64,000 bases of DNA from Maridesulfovibrio sp. (lineage in GTDB: Bacteria > Desulfobacterota > Desulfovibrionia > Desulfovibrionales > Desulfovibrionaceae). The stretch is from the NCBI RefSeq assembly GCF_963678865.1, contig NZ_OY787459.1, positions 1,950,501 to 2,014,500 on the forward strand. Reading direction: 5' to 3'. The notes beneath the pieces are model-generated. The model was given only the letters and a program-made list of their open reading frames with translations. It was not told where the DNA came from and did no database searches. Below, one piece after another: positions 61,616 to 64,000 of the stretch (the first letter of the stretch is position 1; each line of letters starts with the position of its first letter). A program made the translations under genes and the position numbers.

Positions 61616-61664
61616 AAACAATATTCAAACGATGAATAGGCATTCATGCGGTTCAATATTGTTT
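61616..61664 (+). other. Strong stem-loop in intergenic RNA
   Basis: AAACAATATT (61616-61625) and AATATTGTTT (61655-61664) are perfectly complementary. Between them ATGAAT/ATTCAT forms an inner stem around AGGC. With the terminator at 61701 it could be a small RNA or a structured 3' region of the lipoprotein mRNA. Confidence 0.45.
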
Positions 61665-61700
61665 GCAGCCAGTTGCAGACCGTTTTCTCTCAGCACTCTG

Positions 61701-61724
61701 AAGGGGGCTTTGAGCCCCTTTTTG
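61701..61724 (+). terminator. Intrinsic terminator before fabG
   Basis: AAGGGGGCT and AGCCCCTT form a GC-rich hairpin around a short TTG loop, followed by a T-run. It separates the lipoprotein and structured RNA region from the fabG-like operon. Confidence 0.8.
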
Positions 61725-61740
61725 CATTAGGCTGATTACA

Positions 61741-62463
61741 ATGTCACAAATTGCTTTAATCACCGGCGCCAGCAAAGGTATCGGCGCAGCCATCGCCCTG
61801 CAACTGGCTGAAGACGGCTACAACATCTGGCTCAATTACCGCAGTGATGACGCAGGCGCGGAAAAAACTGCTGCTGCAATCAGGGAAAAAGGGCGGGAAT
61901 GCACCCTGCTTAAATTTGACGTTACCAATGAAGAAGAGGTGGAAAAGGTTCTTTCCCCGCTGCTTCAGAAGGAAGTTCCCTATATAGTGGTCAACAATGC
62001 AGGCTTCGCGCGCGACTCCATCATGATGATGATGTCCTCCGAAGATTGGAACAAAGTTCTTCAGGTCCATCTGGGCGGTTTTTTCAATGTGACCAAGCCT
62101 GTAGTTTCACGCATGTTGCGCAAACGGACCGGACGAATCATTAATATCGCTTCCACCTCTGGCGAAACAGGCGTTGCAGGACAGACAAACTACTCCGCCG
62201 CCAAAGCCGGACTCATCGGAGCGACCCGATCGCTGGCCGTGGAGGTTGCCAAACGCAACATTCTGGTCAATGCCGTTACCCCCGGATTCATTGAAACGGA
62301 CATGGTGGCAGAACTGCCCGTGGATCAGATCAAAAACCAAATTCCACTGAAAAGGCTGGGCAGCCCGCAGGAAGTCGCCGGAGTGGTTTCTTTTCTCTGC
62401 TCGGACAAAGCCTCCTATATCACCGGCCAGACCATTGCTGTTAACGGCGGAATCCACACCTAA
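61741..62463 (+). CDS. 3-oxoacyl-ACP reductase (FabG-like)
   Basis: SDR of 240 aa. TGASKGIGAAIA is at residues 8-19, NNAG near 88, and the catalytic Ser-Tyr-Lys set is in NIASTSG and NYSAAKAG. The C-terminus has ITGQTIAVNGG. The beta-ketoacyl synthase gene follows 18 bases later, supporting a fatty-acid or polyene type reduction rather than a sugar reaction. It is a specialised paralogue of housekeeping FabG by context. The terminator just upstream marks an operon start. Confidence 0.82.
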   Translation: MSQIALITGASKGIGAAIALQLAEDGYNIWLNYRSDDAGAEKTAAAIREKGRECTLLKFDVTNEEEVEKVLSPLLQKEVPYIVVNNAGFARDSIMMMMSSEDWNKVLQVHLGGFFNVTKPVVSRMLRKRTGRIINIASTSGETGVAGQTNYSAAKAGLIGATRSLAVEVAKRNILVNAVTPGFIETDMVAELPVDQIKNQIPLKRLGSPQEVAGVVSFLCSDKASYITGQTIAVNGGIHT

Positions 62464-62481
62464 TATTACGGAGATCATTCC

Positions 62482-63696
62482 TTGTATAAAGTGGCCATTA
62501 CCGGAATCGGAGCTGTTTCAGTTCTTGGATCTGACTTAGAATCCATTGCCGATGCACTTCGAAATGGATATTCGGGCATTGAAGTTGACGAAGAACGGGT
62601 CAAACTTGGATTCGACAGTCCGCTGACCGGGACCATCAAAGACTTCAATCCCAAAAAGTGGCTCTCCCGCAAGCAACGAAAAACCATGCCCGACTTCGCG
62701 GTACAGGCATACGCAGCCGCAAAGCAGGCTCTGGATCAGTCCGGGCTGGCAGAAGAAAATCTTCAGAACGATGAAAGCGGACTTATTTTCGGTTGTGACT
62801 CCAGTTGCATTGCCGCCCTTGATCAGGTGCAGTTGCTCAAAGAAAGGGGCGAAACTTCGCTCATCGGCAGCGGCGCTGTTTTCCGATCCATGACCTCTTG
62901 CGTAACCATGAACCTGAATACGCTTTTCCAGACCCGAGGTGCGGCCTGGACCATAAGTTCAGCCTGCTCCAGTGGAGGGCATGCCGTAGGGCAGGCCTTC
63001 AATCTCATCGCTTCCGGGCAGCAGGAGAGAATAATCTGCGGAGGAGCGCAGGAACTCAACTGGCAGTCCATGTGCAGTTTTGACGGATTGGGAGCCTTCT
63101 CCTCCCGTACAGCCACTCCCGCTCAAGCCAGCCGCCCCTTTGATAAGGACCGCGACGGACTGGTTCCCAGCGGAGGTGCAGCAGCCATCATGCTGGAGCG
63201 TTACGATATCGCTGAAAAACGCGGAGCCAAAATTCTGGGTACGGTCAGCGGCTATGGTTTTTCCTCAGACGGGGAACATATTTCAGTTCCCGGCAGGGAA
63301 GGTCTGGCAAGGGCCGGAGCCAAGGCACTCAAACAGGCCGGACTGACCCCGGCGGACATAGACTACATCTGCGCCCACGCCACATCCACCCCGGCCGGAG
63401 ACATGGCAGAAGCAGCCAACATCAAAACCCTGTTCGATGAAAATTCACCGCGCATTTCCTCCACTAAATCCATGACCGGACATGAATTGTGGATGTCCGG
63501 GGCAAGTCAGGTAGTCTATACCACAATTATGAACCGTAACGGGTTCACCGCTCCGAATATCAATTTCACGGCTGGGGACGATGATACTGCCGGACTGAAC
63601 ATCCTCACAGAAACCGACAGCCAGCCTCCGCGAAAAGCCCTGCTCAATTCCGCTGGCTTCGGCGGAACCAACTCCTGCCTTATCCTTGAATTCTGA
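62482..63696 (+). CDS. Beta-ketoacyl-ACP synthase (FabF-like)
   Basis: Condensing enzyme of 404 aa. The Cys-His-His triad is visible: nucleophile in SSACSSGGHA, His in CAHATSTPAGD and His in TKSMTGHELW. The start is a TTG with GGAG eight bases upstream. It overlaps the following FAD oxidoreductase gene by one base (TGATG). Grouped with FabG-like and FAD-oxidoreductase genes, it probably belongs to a specialised acyl or aryl-polyene-type pathway rather than core fatty-acid synthesis (inference). Confidence 0.85.
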   Translation: MYKVAITGIGAVSVLGSDLESIADALRNGYSGIEVDEERVKLGFDSPLTGTIKDFNPKKWLSRKQRKTMPDFAVQAYAAAKQALDQSGLAEENLQNDESGLIFGCDSSCIAALDQVQLLKERGETSLIGSGAVFRSMTSCVTMNLNTLFQTRGAAWTISSACSSGGHAVGQAFNLIASGQQERIICGGAQELNWQSMCSFDGLGAFSSRTATPAQASRPFDKDRDGLVPSGGAAAIMLERYDIAEKRGAKILGTVSGYGFSSDGEHISVPGREGLARAGAKALKQAGLTPADIDYICAHATSTPAGDMAEAANIKTLFDENSPRISSTKSMTGHELWMSGASQVVYTTIMNRNGFTAPNINFTAGDDDTAGLNILTETDSQPPRKALLNSAGFGGTNSCLILEF

Positions 63697-64000
63697 TGAC
63701 TGAATACGATCAAATTGTTGTGGGCGGGGGAATTTCCGGCATGACCTCGGCCCTGCTGCTGGCAAAACAGGGACATAAAGTCGCGCTGGTGGAAGCCTTT
63801 TCCCAGCCCGGCCCAACAGTGCGTGGCTTCAGCCGGAAAGGAATACATTTCGAAACCGGAATCCACCTTATCGGAGGACTGGGGGACGGCGATCCTCTCG
63901 ATATTTATTTCAAACATCTGGGTATCGGTCCTGATCTGGTCAAAATCCCTTTTAATCAGGATGGCTGCGACTGCTTCCGTTTTGAAAAACAGGGGAAACA
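63696..64000 (+). CDS. FAD-dependent oxidoreductase (CrtI/retinol-saturase-like), partial
   Basis: Start of a gene that runs off the window's end. The first 100 residues show a dinucleotide-binding motif VVGGGISGMTSALLLAKQG and a FETGIHLIGGLG segment typical of phytoene desaturase and all-trans-retinol 13,14-reductase-like flavoproteins. The ATG overlaps the stop of the synthase gene, so the three genes from 61.7 kb form an operon. Full domain structure cannot be judged. Confidence 0.75.
   Translation, partial: MTEYDQIVVGGGISGMTSALLLAKQGHKVALVEAFSQPGPTVRGFSRKGIHFETGIHLIGGLGDGDPLDIYFKHLGIGPDLVKIPFNQDGCDCFRFEKQGK

Noticed and set aside
1..64000. CRISPR arrays, tRNA genes, insertion sequences or prophage
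   Set aside because: No regularly spaced repeats, tRNA-like cloverleaf, transposase, integrase or phage structural gene was seen on either strand.

Overview
The window reads as a chromosomal segment of a Desulfovibrio-type (Maridesulfovibrio-like) deltaproteobacterium. This is an inference from the gene style, the GCCTCCGGCGGC-type intergenic repeats, the sigma-54 regulator and the PAS kinases; no rRNA or other phylogenetic marker is present. I saw no tRNA, rRNA, transposase, phage gene or CRISPR array.

About 45 kb (1-45.5 kb) is one large sugar-biosynthesis and glycan-assembly region of the kind used for surface polysaccharide or flagellin glycosylation. It has four blocks. (1) 0.1-14.6 kb, plus strand: pseF and pseG (pseudaminic acid), a methyltransferase, an SDR reductase, a split transketolase pair, a TIGR04372-type glycosyltransferase, a nucleotidyltransferase-methyltransferase fusion, an ATP-grasp enzyme, a GH57-like protein, a sialidase-like Asp-box protein and a double-domain GT2 protein. 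(2) 14.7-20.7 kb, minus strand: a 1516-residue multidomain protein (GT-B-like, methyltransferase, kinase-like, WbsX-like) and a second GT-B-like protein. (3) 21.3-30.2 kb: gmd on plus, then on minus manC and a tightly overlapping operon (neuB, TIM-barrel epimerase-like, CBS-aminotransferase fusion, neuA, DapA/NanA-like aldolase, second NeuB-like synthase) that should build and CMP-activate a second nonulosonic acid. (4) 30.4-45.5 kb, plus strand: a third, short NeuB-like protein, a HldE-like fusion with its domains in reversed order, an unknown NAD-fold protein, a GmhA-like isomerase, a HAD phosphatase, an APH-like kinase, a second split transketolase, three radical SAM/SPASM proteins, a methyltransferase and a reductase/C-methyltransferase fusion. 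Transketolase can make sedoheptulose-7-phosphate, the substrate of GmhA, so block 4 may be a self-contained heptose-type nucleotide-sugar pathway with unusual radical modifications. Blocks 2 and 3 (about 14.7-28.5 kb) look visibly more AT-rich than the flanks, suggesting a separately acquired module.

From 45.5 kb the content changes to housekeeping and signalling genes. These are a two-gene small membrane protein unit, a LysR/aldo-keto reductase divergent pair, a membrane PAS histidine kinase, a cupin, an RND efflux pump with adaptor, a divergent sigma-54 activator with a degenerate receiver, and a GNAT gene behind a good sigma-54 promoter. Next come a hybrid PAS kinase, a GAF-PAS-GGDEF diguanylate cyclase and a small lipoprotein. 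The window ends inside a FabG / beta-ketoacyl synthase / FAD-oxidoreductase cluster (61.7 kb onward), which resembles specialised fatty-acid or polyene synthesis.

Most starts were reset from the longest open frame using Shine-Dalgarno sites; TTG and GTG starts are common here. Enzyme specificities (which nonulosonic acid, which heptose) are inferred from families and context, not shown by the sequence.
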